From contig CAXHKT010000183.1 of the NCBI GenBank assembly GCA_964017195.1, positions 513,201 to 577,200 on the forward strand: 64,000 bases of DNA. The letters are read 5' to 3'. The stretch's first letter is position 1. Every line of letters begins with the position of its first letter. Position numbers and translations under genes: made by a program. This DNA is from Siderastrea radians. Taxonomy: Eukaryota; Cnidaria; Anthozoa; Scleractinia; Rhizangiidae. The notes below the pieces were generated by a model. That model searched no databases. It was not told the DNA's origin and saw nothing but the letters and a program-made list of their open reading frames with translations. Shown piece after piece: positions 12,086 through 23,200 of the stretch.

Positions 12086-13082
12086 AGGTCAGAGACCATC
12101 ACACTGATTGATATGTCAGAGGGCCCAAATTATAGCACCAGGCAAATCTTTATAACACTCTTTGTAATTTGCAAGTCTAAGTGTTGGAAATTGAAACCAA
12201 AACCAAAATTCTCTTCCTTGATTGACCAAGGTCAAATCACTACTAACTTCAACCAGGTGTGGCTTACTTAGATTCGTGGTGGAAAAATTGTTGACATGTA
12301 GCTTAGTAGTGTAACTGGATCCCACTGAAATTTGTTACTGTTCAGACCTGCCATTTGCTCTTATAATATAAATGGTAGCAAAGATTGTCATGATTGAAGC
12401 CTCTGTAGTAGGTAGACAACAAATATATATAATTTGAGTTATTTTATTTCAATAAAAGGTTTGGTAGCAGACATGTTTTTAGTCAAAGAAATCTTCTACT
12501 CTCAATATATGTGTATCTCAAAATACACAAGACCTGAGAAATGGAGAGGGTAGGATTACTCAAACAAGTACATTCTGTTGATTACAATATGTTATTTTTG
12601 CATTGACCTAGTGGTGAGAAAAAGCTAGTTTCTGATCTTATATTTATATTTGAACAAACTGACATAATGGAGGGTAGTGTAGAAGTTCTTCGCTTTTGTC
12701 AAAATGTTGACTTTCAAAATATATATTGATTCATAACTCCAGTAAAGTTCTTTAGATCCTGTTGAATAAAAGTATTACAGTCATATTGACCTACAATAGC
12801 TGCAAGGGTACAAACATCTTTCATCAATAAAATACCTGTACTGATCATCTGTGATTCTATGTTGTTCCCCGCAGAATGATATGCTATTGTTTTCTTTATT
12901 GTTTTGTTTTGTTTGAAAATATAGTGAATCTGATTTGAAACAGATAGTCAAATATTGCAGCTTTCAAAACTACATGTGCTGTACCTTTGGTAAAGGATAT
13001 TTTATCTAGAAACATGAGGTTCTTCTTCAGAACAAAAAAAAAAGAGGTCAGCACAGAATTTCGAGTCATAAACTATTCAAAT
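12086..13082. other. Spacer between the convergent element genes
   Basis: AT-rich sequence with no gene. It holds AATAAA-type polyadenylation signals for the plus-strand gene (12451, about 12766, about 12826) and a TTTATT (AATAAA on the minus strand) near 12895 for the convergent minus-strand gene. It therefore probably represents two back-to-back 3' untranslated regions. Confidence 0.5.
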
Positions 13083-14285
13083 TCACTTCTGCACATTTTC
13101 AGTGTCTTTAGGCTTCAAGTAAAATCTAGAGGGTGCTTTCATCAGCTCTTCGGTTGGTGGCGGGGCCTTCATGGCGAGGGTCGGGGCAATCTGTTTGGGA
13201 TTAAAATCGTCTACATCAGAGCGAGCTGAAAAACTGCCTTGGGATCCTCTACGTGTGTCCAACATCCTTGCCACCATGTATGGAAAGTATGTGTAGGCCT
13301 TGTCTTCCTTCACTATCTCAGCGTGGTACCGATGGGTCCGTTTTGAATACTTTCTGTGTGCCGCAAGTTCCCTGCCTGGGCTTTGCTTGGGCTTTCGAAA
13401 AAGGTGGAAGTTGTGGTCAATGGCAGCCAGGAGGATTCTCATAATGCAGTATGGGTAACTGGAAGTGAATGAAAAATTTGGGATGTTACAATTATTTTAC
13501 AGAGAGGTGAGGTGGGGGGGGGGGGGGTAGGAAGGAAGAAGGTGATTATTAGGTGGTTGTGGTCAAGTTCATTCAGGAGTACTCCTATAATGAAGTAACT
13601 GGAAGCGAATGAAAAATATGGGTTAGAACAATTTAAGACAGTGGGGAGGTGGGGGTGGGGGAGAAGAAAAAAAAAAGGTGATTAGGTACAACAAAATAAC
13701 TTTAAAATGATTTCAAGAATAAAATATGCCTAAAAAATGAAATACATTCAACAAGATACCCATTAAAAATAAAAAGTGGTTTTCACTCTGCACAATTGAT
13801 TATCAATTATGTGATTGTACAACATTTCACTTAGATATAACACATACTCAAATGCCATCCTCTTTGGTGCATACTTCGTCATCATGCTTTTGAAATTTTC
13901 TAGTTCACCAGTATGCCTGGAAAAAAGAGAGATTAGATATGAGAACAGTGCCAAACCCTGGATACCATAGGAAGGAACTGCCTGTGTTGATCAATTGTCT
14001 GTAAAGCAGACTGTATGGCTTACAAGCAAAAAAAAAACAGACAATACTCACCGGAATCGAACATAGAAATGTAGGTTGCTGAGCCACTTTGGGTCGAGTA
14101 TGATCTTGTGTAGCGCAGCCATTGCCTTTGAGGACTTTGACAAGGGTTTTCTTGTTGTCTCTTCTTCAACATGAGGACCATGTTTGCATGCTGACTCAGC
14201 CCAAGTGTGTTCCCGACATACATGATGCAACACTCCTTCCCATGTGTTCTGAAAGGACAACAATGCCAATCAGTTGAATGTGTAA

Positions 14286-14541
14286 GGGCTGGGTCATTAT
14301 TTAGAGATGGGGGGGGGAGGGAGGGCTGGTGCATATGGAGGGAGGCCATGTTCAAGTTCTCCTGACCCTCCCCTTTGTGAAGCACATTTCTTGCTGACCC
14401 TTCCCCCCTTTGTACAACAAAGCTCCCTAGCTAATATGTGTGCATAAATTTATGTGGCCCCCCTTTTTTCCTGCATAAAAATCATTGACCTACCCCTACT
14501 TGAACCAGCCCTCCCCCCACCTCTAAATAATAACCAGTCCC
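14286..14541. mobile_element. Harbinger-type MITE nested in the element (TAA duplication)
   Basis: A 256-bp palindromic element with ends GGGCTGGGTCATTATTTAGA and the inverse TCTAAATAATAACCAGTCCC, flanked by TAA on both sides. Three-base TWA duplications and GGG-starting ends fit PIF/Harbinger MITEs. Close relatives sit at 37730-37968 and 37392-37498. It lies in the intron between transposase exons where the catalytic region would be expected. Confidence 0.8.
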
Positions 14542-16022
14542 TAAAATGTGTCTTCGAAAAGTTTAATCAGTTTCTTGTAATCTTTTCATTGAAAGTGAAG
14601 CAATCACCTTATCAATCACCTCCAAGTCAACAACAACTTTTGACACATGCTCCATAAGAGTATAAACACAATACCGAGCACTATGTCACTAGCTGACAAA
14701 TAAGGGTCTTCCACCACAGTAAGTGTTGCTTCATCATCTCTTATGGAAATATTCATGTCAACTACATCACACTCAGCATCAGAAAGAGAGTAATCCCCAT
14801 CACTGGAACAAAATGTCAGTTCACAAAATTGAACATTGTCATTCAAATACTGTCAACACAGGGTTGTCTCCACAGGGAAAGTAGATGGTCACAAAACAAC
14901 AAAAAATCCGTGATATTTATTGTCTTTCAGTTAGACTGCATCTTCAAACTAATCGTTGCTGTAGCTGCTGGACATAACAGCTGAGTTATTGGCTACTTAT
15001 GACAGCAGGGCAGTGAAATATCTACCGGACAACATACAATAAGGAAGTTACTGCACAGAACTGAGATGGTCCACATTACTTATCAAATAGATAACTAGAA
15101 GTACCTAAAACAAGCAAAAAAATTCTGAAAGGTTAGCTTTCATCCCTTGAAGGATTGAATAAATGATTGTCCAAAATTGTTATAATTTATAGCACATAAA
15201 AAAAGAAAATACTGTTTACCTGTCACTATCTTTACTTTCATCACTTTCATTACAAAGATCCTCTATAATCGAATCCAACCTGTGTAAAAGGCAAATTCAA
15301 CAAAATCAACAAAAACATACACTGCATTGGTTACCTTCAGTATAGACTACTGACAATATTTGTGGACAATTTACCTACTAAGCATAAGATCAGGGTGCAC
15401 CAAAATAAAAAGAGTCTGTTACATTACCTGTCTCCAAATTTAAAAGGATTTCCAAATGCATCCATTGTCCTGCTCTCATCATCATCATCATCATCACTGT
15501 TGTCATCATCATCACTGTCACCATCACTTTCATCTGTTTGGATCGTCACTGAATGAGGAGTAAGGATTGCCCATGGCAGAGTTTACAGATGGAACTAAAT
15601 TAAGATGGCTGGCTTGCTTGTTAGTGCTTGAGCTGTTCAGGTGGGAACTTGTACCAGTAACATCAACATTTCTGCAAAATGAAAAAGTAATCACAATATC
15701 AGTTGAGAAAGCTAATGAGCAACAACACATACTGTTACGATCATTTATAGAACTTGTATTTTAGATGCCATGAAAAGGGTATACACTAAACATCTTGGTA
15801 GCTGAACCTTCAAACAGATGCTCTTTTGTATGAGAATATATTATGGAATAATCAATACCTGGACTGCAATAATTGCAATAATTGCATAATTGAAACAAGA
15901 AATGAGGACGCCCTTCCCAGTAGTAAACAAAGGGGTCAGTTTCTAAAAAACTGTGGTGCTGCACTGGTGGGGAAGTGAAACACAACACTTTGGATTAATT
16001 TTATCAACTGAGTTGATAAGGT

Positions 16023-16153
16023 AAATTGGCCACTGTAAAGAGACTGAAAGCTGATCTCTTGTGCATTAGCCCTGCGTCAGAGGGAAGCTGACAAAGGGCT
16101 AATGCTCAAACCGTCAGCTTTCGATCTCTTTACAGTAGCCAATTTACCTCATG
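16023..16153. repeat. Imperfect inverted repeat, cnidarian-type dispersed repeat
   Basis: AATTGGCCACTGTAAAGAGA near the left end is mirrored by TCTCTTTACAGTAGCCAATT near the right end, around a core containing TTAGCCCT and AGGGCTAATG. I recall very similar sequence as a high-copy repeat next to Penelope-like elements in cnidarians and lancelets, but that link is from memory only. Confidence 0.55.
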
Positions 16154-16164
16154 CATTCCAGTAG

Positions 16165-16275
16165 TAAGTTGTAAAAGAAAAACAAGCCTTGAACGGGAAT
16201 CAAACCCCATGACCCCTCTGATGCCAATGCAACACTCAAACTAACTGTGCTACCAAGCTAGCTGAGAGCTGGGCT
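16165..16275 (-). repeat. tRNA-derived SINE-like sequence
   Basis: On the minus strand the sequence has an A-box-like TAGCTTGGTAGCACAGTT (16242-16260 region) followed about 40 bases later by a B box GGTTTGATTCCC (16195-16206). That order and spacing is as expected for a tRNA-related Pol III promoter. It is not a functional tRNA gene: no cloverleaf is recoverable and the downstream part is a pyrimidine-rich tail joined to the inverted repeat at 16023-16153. Confidence 0.5.
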
Positions 16276-17222
16276 GTTGTATATAGATCTATGTTCTGCT
16301 TTAAATTTTGCTTGGTTTGAATATTTCCAAACCTGCAGGAATCGACATATTTAATATAATATACTGCTTTTAGTGCAATTTCCTACGCCCTTAGAGGGTG
16401 CTACATGCCATGGACATAATTATTGAGGGCTAACAAGTGACAAACTTCATACCTTATAAACACAAAAAAGTAATACCACTGAATATAAACTTACAAGCTT
16501 TCACTATGGCTGCTTTCAAGAGATAATCTCCGTTTTTTCGCCACTCTAACTGACGTCAAATTCGAACTTGCTCCTGGATTACGACGTCGCTTTGCAGTCG
16601 ACAAGAACAGGCGTTGAAGACAGCAACGGGTCTAGATCACGAGAAATCTCTCTGTTTTCACCTGGCTCCAAAATTCCACAGCTGAAATTAATGTTTGCAA
16701 AAAAATGTCAGAACAATCACGATTAAAGCTGAAAGACTCGAAAAGCACGTAAACAAGAAGGTTACGATTCGCTTGTCAAATAACAAACAATCAAAAACTC
16801 GGGCTTACCTCACAGGCCGTAAAGTTCTATCCGTCGGTATATGAAGAAGAAATTCGGCAAACTCACTATTTGTGGCTCCCTCAAGACCAAGTGCTACCTT
16901 TCTTTCGTTCCACAGGACAAACACAGAAGATCTAGGCTTTATCTGGCGGACCGAACCCGCTAAACGCGGTCTTCCTCGCGTCGGATTCGACATGTTTTAA
17001 CAGACATCACATTATATTTTGCCAGACTACGGATAAAACTTAAGCAAAATCAACAAAAAAAACAGACAGAAATGTTCCCTGACAATTATAGTACTCGATT
17101 GAATGCCTAAGAGCAAGGATCAATCAATGAGACGGCCGATGGAAGCGGATTGGAAAGACCAACAATAATGCTCGGATTTTTCAACATCAAGAAAATGGCC
17201 GCCAATGCTCGCAGCACGCAAT

Positions 17223-17245
17223 GCATACTGGGCAAAACTGGGTCT
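17223..17245 (-). repeat. Right terminal inverted repeat
   Basis: GCATACTGGGCAAAACTGGG followed by TCT is the inverse of the left end at 10532-10554, with two mismatches. It is followed by the duplicated TTAA at 17246-17249. Confidence 0.88.
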
Positions 17246-20200
17246 TTAAGCTGGTTCTAATTTCTGGTTACGTCAATCACACCTTTAAAGGTAATTAAGC
17301 CAGCCGTGGAGACTTTTCTGAGCTGCGCAGCTCGAGACTGACGGGCCAAGAGACTGTCAAATTCAGCTTACAAACAACTAGGCCCACAGGTAGGGTGTCC
17401 GCCTGCACTCGCCCCGGAGTCCCTGAGCGGAGCCTCTGACTGGAGCCTGGACACAGCCTACATTTTTAAAACACAGTTGCCATGACTGCCTGAAAGGACA
17501 AAAAAACAACCAAAAAACAAAAACAAAAACAAAACAAAGCGTGAGACAGAAAGAACATTTTAGAATTATGTGTTGGTCATCGCAGTGAAATGGGTGTTTC
17601 AAGCTAAGCGCGTGAAAAGAAGAAACCTGAAAAAATTCAGGCTTGGTCGGGAATCGAACCCATGACCTCTGTACACATAATTCTACCTTTATCCCCAGTT
17701 CAAATATATGCATTTCATATATTAATATTCAAAGAACATTAGTTGTTGCGGTGCAAGAACACACTGCTTTCGTTTCTATCCACCAGCAGCGAGCCTTATA
17801 ATAACATCAACTTGATCGTCTTAGGGTGCTGGCCTTAATTGACGCGGTATTACCCGGCCTTAATGCTGTATTTAAGCTGGTTCTAATTTCTGGTTACGTC
17901 AATCACACCTTTAAAGGTAATTAAGCCAGCCGTGGAGACTTTTCTGAGCTGCGCAGCTCGAGACTGACGGGCCAAGAGACTGTCAAATTCAGCTTACAAA
18001 CAACTAGGCCCACAGGTAGGGTGTCCGCCTGCACTCGCCCCGGAGTCCCTGAGCGGAGCCTCTGACTGGAGCCTGGACACAGCCTACATTTTTAAAACAC
18101 AGTTGCCATGACTGCCTGAAAGGACAAAAAAACAACCAAAAAACAAAAACAAAAACAAAACAAAGCGTGAGACAGAAAGAACATTTTAGAATTATGTGTT
18201 GGTCCTCGCAGTGAACTGGGTGTTTCAAGCTAAGCGCGTGAAAAGAAGAAACCTGAAAAAATTCAGGCTTGGTCGGGAATCGAACCCATGACCTCTGTAC
18301 ACATAATTCTACCTTTATCCCCAGTTCAAATATATGCATTTCATATATTAATATTCAAAGAACATTAGTTGTTGCGGTGCAAGAACACACTGCTTTCGTT
18401 TCTATCCACCAGCAGCGAGCCTTATAATAACATCAACTTGATCGTCTTAGGGTGCTGGCCTTAATTGACGCGGTATTACCCGGCCTTAATGCTGTATTTA
18501 AGCTGGTTCTAATTTCTGGTTACGTCAATCACACCTTTAAAGGTAATTAAGCCAGCCGTGGAGACTTTTCTGAGCTGCGCAGCTCGAGACTGACGGGCCA
18601 AGAGACTGTCAAATTCAGCTTACAAACAACTAGGCCCACAGGTAGGGTGTCCGCCTGCACTCGCCCCGGAGTCCCTGAGCGGAGCCTCTGACTGGAGCCT
18701 GGACACAGCCTACATTTTTAAAACACAGTTGCCATGACTGCCTGAAAGGACAAAAAAACAACCAAAAAACAAAAACAAAAACAAAACAAAGCGTGAGACA
18801 GAAAGAACATTTTACAATTATGTGTTGGGCATCGCAGTGAACTGGGTGTTTCAAGCTAAGCGCGTGAAAAGAAGAAACCTGAAAAAATTCAGGCTTGGTC
18901 GGGAATCGAACCCATGACCTCTGTACACATAATTCTACCTTTATCCCCAGTTCAAATATATGCATTTCATATATTAATATTCAAAGAACATTAGTTGTTG
19001 CGGTGCAAGAACACACTGCTTTCGTTTCTATCCACCAGCAGCGAGCCTTATAATAACATCAACTTGATCGTCTTAGGGTGCTGGCCTTAATTGACGCGGT
19101 ATTACCCGGCCTTAATGCTGTATTTAAGCTGGTTCTAATTTCTGGTTACGTCAATCACACCTTTAAAGGTAATTAAGCCAGCCGTGGAGACTTTTCTGAG
19201 CTGCGCAGCTCGAGACTGACGGGCCAAGAGACTGTCAAATTCAGCTTACAAACAACTAGGCCCACAGGTAGGGTGTCCGCCTGCACTCGCCCCGGAGTCC
19301 CTGAGCGGAGCCTCTGACTGGAGCCTGGACACAGCCTACATTTTTAAAACACAGTTGCCATGACTGCCTGAAAGGACAAAAAAACAACCAAAAAACAAAA
19401 ACAAATACAAAACAAAGCGTGAGACAGAAAGAACATTTTACAATTATGTGTTGGTCATCGCAGTGAACTGGGTGTTTCAAGCTAAGCGCGTGAAAAGAAG
19501 AAACCTGAAAAAATTCAGGCTTGGTCGGGAATCGAACCCATGACCTCTGTACACATAATTCTACCTTTATCCCCAGTTCAAATATATGCATTTCATATAT
19601 TAATATTCAAAGAACATTAGTTGTTGCGGTGCAAGAACACACTGCTTTCGTTTCTATCCACCAGCAGCGAGCCTTATAATAACATCAACTTGATCGTCTT
19701 AGGGTGCTGGCCTTAATTGACGCGGTATTACCCGGCCTTAATGCTGTATTTAAGCTGGTTCTAATTTCTGGTTACGTCAATCACACCTTTAAAGGTAATT
19801 AAGCCAGCCGTGGAGACTTTTCTGAGCTGCGCAGCTCGAGACTGACGGGCCAAGAGACTGTCAAATTCAGCTTACAAACAACTAGGCCCACAGGTAGGGT
19901 GTCCGCCTGCACTCGCCCCGGAGTCCCTGAGCGGAGCCTCTGACTGGAGCCTGGACACAGCCTACATTTTTAAAACACAGTTGCCATGACTGCCTGAAAG
20001 GACAAAAAAACAACCAAAAAACAAAAACAAAAACAAAACAAAGCGTGAGACAGAAAGAACATTTTACAATTATGTGTTGGGCATCGCAGTGAACTGGGTG
20101 TTTCAAGCTAAGCGCGTGAAAAGAAGAAACCTGAAAAAATTCAGGCTTGGTCGGGAATCGAACCCATGACCTCTGTACACATAATTCTACCTTTATCCCC

Positions 20201-23200
20201 AGTTCAAATATATGCATTTCATATATTAATATTCAAAGAACATTAGTTGTTGCGGTGCAAGAACACACTGCTTTCGTTTCTATCCACCAGCAGCGAGCCT
20301 TATAATAACATCAACTTGATCGTCTTAGGGTGCTGGCCTTAATTGACGCGGTATTACCCGGCCTTAATGCTGTATTTAAGCTGGTTCTAATTTCTGGTTA
20401 CGTCAATCACACCTTTAAAGGTAATTAAGCCAGCCGTGGAGACTTTTCTGAGCTGCGCAGCTCGAGACTGACGGGCCAAGAGACTGTCAAATTCAGCTTA
20501 CAAACAACTAGGCCCACAGGTAGGGTGTCCGCCTGCACTCGCCCCGGAGTCCCTGAGCGGAGCCTCTGACTGGAGCCTGGACACAGCCTACATTTTTAAA
20601 ACACAGTTGCCATGACTGCCTGAAAGGACAAAAAAACAACCAAAAAACAAAAACAAAAACAAAACAAAGCGTGAGACAGAAAGAACATTTTACAATTATG
20701 TGTTGGTCATCGCAGTGAACTGGGTGCTTCAAGCTAAGCGCGTGAAAAGAAGAAACCTGAAAAAATTCAGGCTTGGTCGGGAATCGAACCCATGACCTCT
20801 GTACACATAATTCTACCTTTATCCCCAGTTCAAATATATGCATTTCATATATTAATATTCAAAGAACATTAGTTGTTGCGGTGCAAGAACACACTGCTTT
20901 CGTTTCTATCCACCAGCAGCGAGCCTTATAATAACATCAACTTGATCGTCTTAGGGTGCTGGCCTTAATTGACGCGGTATTACCCGGCCTTAATGCTGTA
21001 TTTAAGCTGGTTCTAATTTCTGGTTACGTCAATCACACCTTTAAAGGTAATTAAGCCAGCCGTGGAGACTTTTCTGAGCTGCGCAGCTCGAGACTGACGG
21101 GCCAAGAGACTGTCAAATTCAGCTTACAAACAACTAGGCCCACAGGTAGGGTGTCCGCCTGCACTCGCCCCGGAGTCCCTGAGCGGAGCCTCTGACTGGA
21201 GCCTGGACACAGCCTACATTTTTAAAACACAGTTGCCATGACTGCCTGAAAGGACAAAAAAACAACCAAAAAACAAAAACAAAAACAAAACAAAGCGTGA
21301 GACAGAAAAAACATTTTACAATTATGTGTTGGTCATCGCAGTGAACTGGGTGCTTCAAGCTAAGCGCGTGAAAAGAAGAAACCTGAAAAAATTCAGGCTT
21401 GGTCGGGAATCGAACCCATGACCTCTGTACACATAATTCTACCTTTATCCCCAGTTCAAATATATGCATTTCATATATTAATATTCAAAGAACATTAGTT
21501 GTTGCGGTGCAAGAACACACTGCTTTCGTTTCTATCCACCAGCAGCGAGCCTTATAATAACATCAACTTGATCGTCTTAGGGTGCTGGCCTTAATTGACG
21601 CGGTATTACCCGGCCTTAATGCTGTATTTAAGCTGGTTCTAATTTCTGGTTACGTCAATCACACCTTTAAAGGTAATTAAGCCATCCGTGGAGACTTTTC
21701 TGAGCTGCGCAGCTCGAGACTGACGGGCCAAGAGACTGTCAAATTCAGCTTACAAACAACTAGGCCCACAGGTAGGGTGTCCGCCTGCACTCGCCCCGGA
21801 GTCCCTGAGCGGAGCCTCTGACTGGAGCCTGGACACAGCCTACATTTTTAAAACACAGTTGCCATGACTGCCTGAAAGGACAAAAAAACAACCAAAAAAC
21901 AAAAACAAATACAAAACAAAGCGTGAGACAGAAAGAACATTTTACAATTATGTGTTGGTCATCGCAGTGAACTGGGTGTTTCAAGCTAAGCGCGTGAAAA
22001 GAAGAAACCTGAAAAAATTCAGGCTTGGTCGGGAATCGAACCCATGACCTCTGTACACATAATTCTACCTTTATCCCCAGTTCAAATATATGCATTTCAT
22101 ATATTAATATTCAAAGAACATTAGTTGTTGCGGTGCAAGAACACACTGCTTTCGTTTCTATCCACCAGCAGCGAGCCTTATAATAACATCAACTTGATCG
22201 TCTTAGGGTGCTGGCCTTAATTGACGCGGTATTACCCGGCCTTAATGCTGTATTTAAGCTGGTTCTAATTTCTGGTTACGTCAATCACACCTTTAAAGGT
22301 AATTAAGCCAGCCGTGGAGACTTTTCTGAGCTGCGCAGCTCGAGACTGACGGGCCAAGAGACTGTCAAATTCAGCTTACAAACAACTAGGCCCACAGGTA
22401 GGGTGTCCGCCTGCACTCGCCCCGGAGTCCCTGAGCGGAGCCTCTGACTGGAGCCTGGACACAGCCTACATTTTTAAAACACAGTTGCCATGACTGCCTG
22501 AAAGGACAAAAAAACAACCAAAAAACAAAAACAAAACAAAGCGTGAGACAGAAAGAACATTTTAGAATTATGTGTTGGTCATCGCAGTGAACTGGGTGTT
22601 TCAAGCTAAGCGCGTGAAAAGAAGAAACCTGAAAAAATTCAGGCTTGGTCGGGAATCGAACCCATGACCTCTGTACACATAATTCTACCTTTATCCCCAG
22701 TTCAAATATATGCATTTCATATATTAATATTCAAAGAACATTAGTTGTTGCGGTGCAAGAACACACTGCTTTCGTTTCTATCCACCAGCAGCGAGCCTTA
22801 TAATAACATCAACTTGATCGTCTTAGGGTGCTGGCCTTAATTGACGCGGTATTACCCGGCCTTAATGCTGTATTTAAGCTGGTTCTAATTTCTGGTTACG
22901 TCAATCACACCTTTAAAGGTAATTAAGCCAGCCGTGGAGACTTTTCTGAGCTGCGCAGCTCGAGACTGACGGGCCAAGAGACTGTCAAATTCAGCTTACA
23001 AACAACTAGGCCCACAGGTAGGGTGTCCGCCTGCACTCGCCCCGGAGTCCCTGAGCGGAGCCTCTGACTGGAGCCTGGACACAGCCTACATTTTTAAAAC
23101 ACAGTTGCCATGACTGCCTGAAAGGACAAAAAAACAACCAAAAAACAAAAACAAAAACAAAACAAAGCGTGAGACAGAAAGAACATTTTACAATTATGTG

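Larger units (their letters stand above)
13083..16993 (-). pseudogene. Decayed transposase-like gene, Kolobok-type, catalytic middle missing
   Basis: Candidate exons, read on the minus strand: 16993-16809, 16681-16495, 15664-15428, 15279-15220, 14802-14608, 14248-14052, 13916-about 13843, and about 13455-13083. The first reads MSNPTRGRPRLAGSVRQIK and SVFVLWNERKVALGL. Exons 3-5 are Asp/Ser-rich. Exon 5 ends in HSARYCVYTLMEHVSKVVV then DLEVIDK. Later exons read GVLHHVCREHTW, FYVRFR joined to HTGELENFKSMMTKYAPKR, and ILLAAIDHNFHLFRKP. I recall this order from large metazoan transposase-like proteins, but here the region between LEVIDK and GVLHHVC, which normally carries further acidic catalytic residues and a D-x2-H motif, is absent. 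Apparent frameshifts lie in exons 2, 3 and 5. The open region is therefore probably non-functional. The Kolobok assignment is from memory plus the TTAA duplication. Confidence 0.6.
10532..17245. mobile_element. 6.7-kb TTAA-flanked DNA transposon (Kolobok-like) carrying a P2X7-ballast gene
   Basis: The insertion is delimited precisely because it interrupts a tandem array. It is 6,714 bp long, has 23-bp terminal inverted repeats starting AGACCCAGTTT, and is bounded by TTAA. Inside are two convergent spliced genes: a CXC plus ballast-domain gene (10722-12085, plus) and a transposase-like gene (16993-13083, minus). TTAA duplications are known for piggyBac and Kolobok superfamilies; the ends do not start with the CCYT typical of piggyBac, and the minus-strand C-terminal block resembles Kolobok-type transposases as I remember them. 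Frame breaks in both genes and the missing catalytic region make this copy non-autonomous. A TTA/TAA-type foldback element is nested at 14286-14541. Confidence 0.8.

Noticed and set aside
13253..13444. Plus-strand 63-codon frame
   Set aside because: It is a shadow of the conserved minus-strand exon (LAAIDHNFHLF).
16165..16275. Functional tRNA gene
   Set aside because: A and B boxes are present, but no acceptor or anticodon stems can be formed; SINE-like instead.
10532..17245. Insertion as a piggyBac element
   Set aside because: TTAA fits, but the ends begin AGACCC, not CCYT, and no piggyBac transposase motifs are visible.
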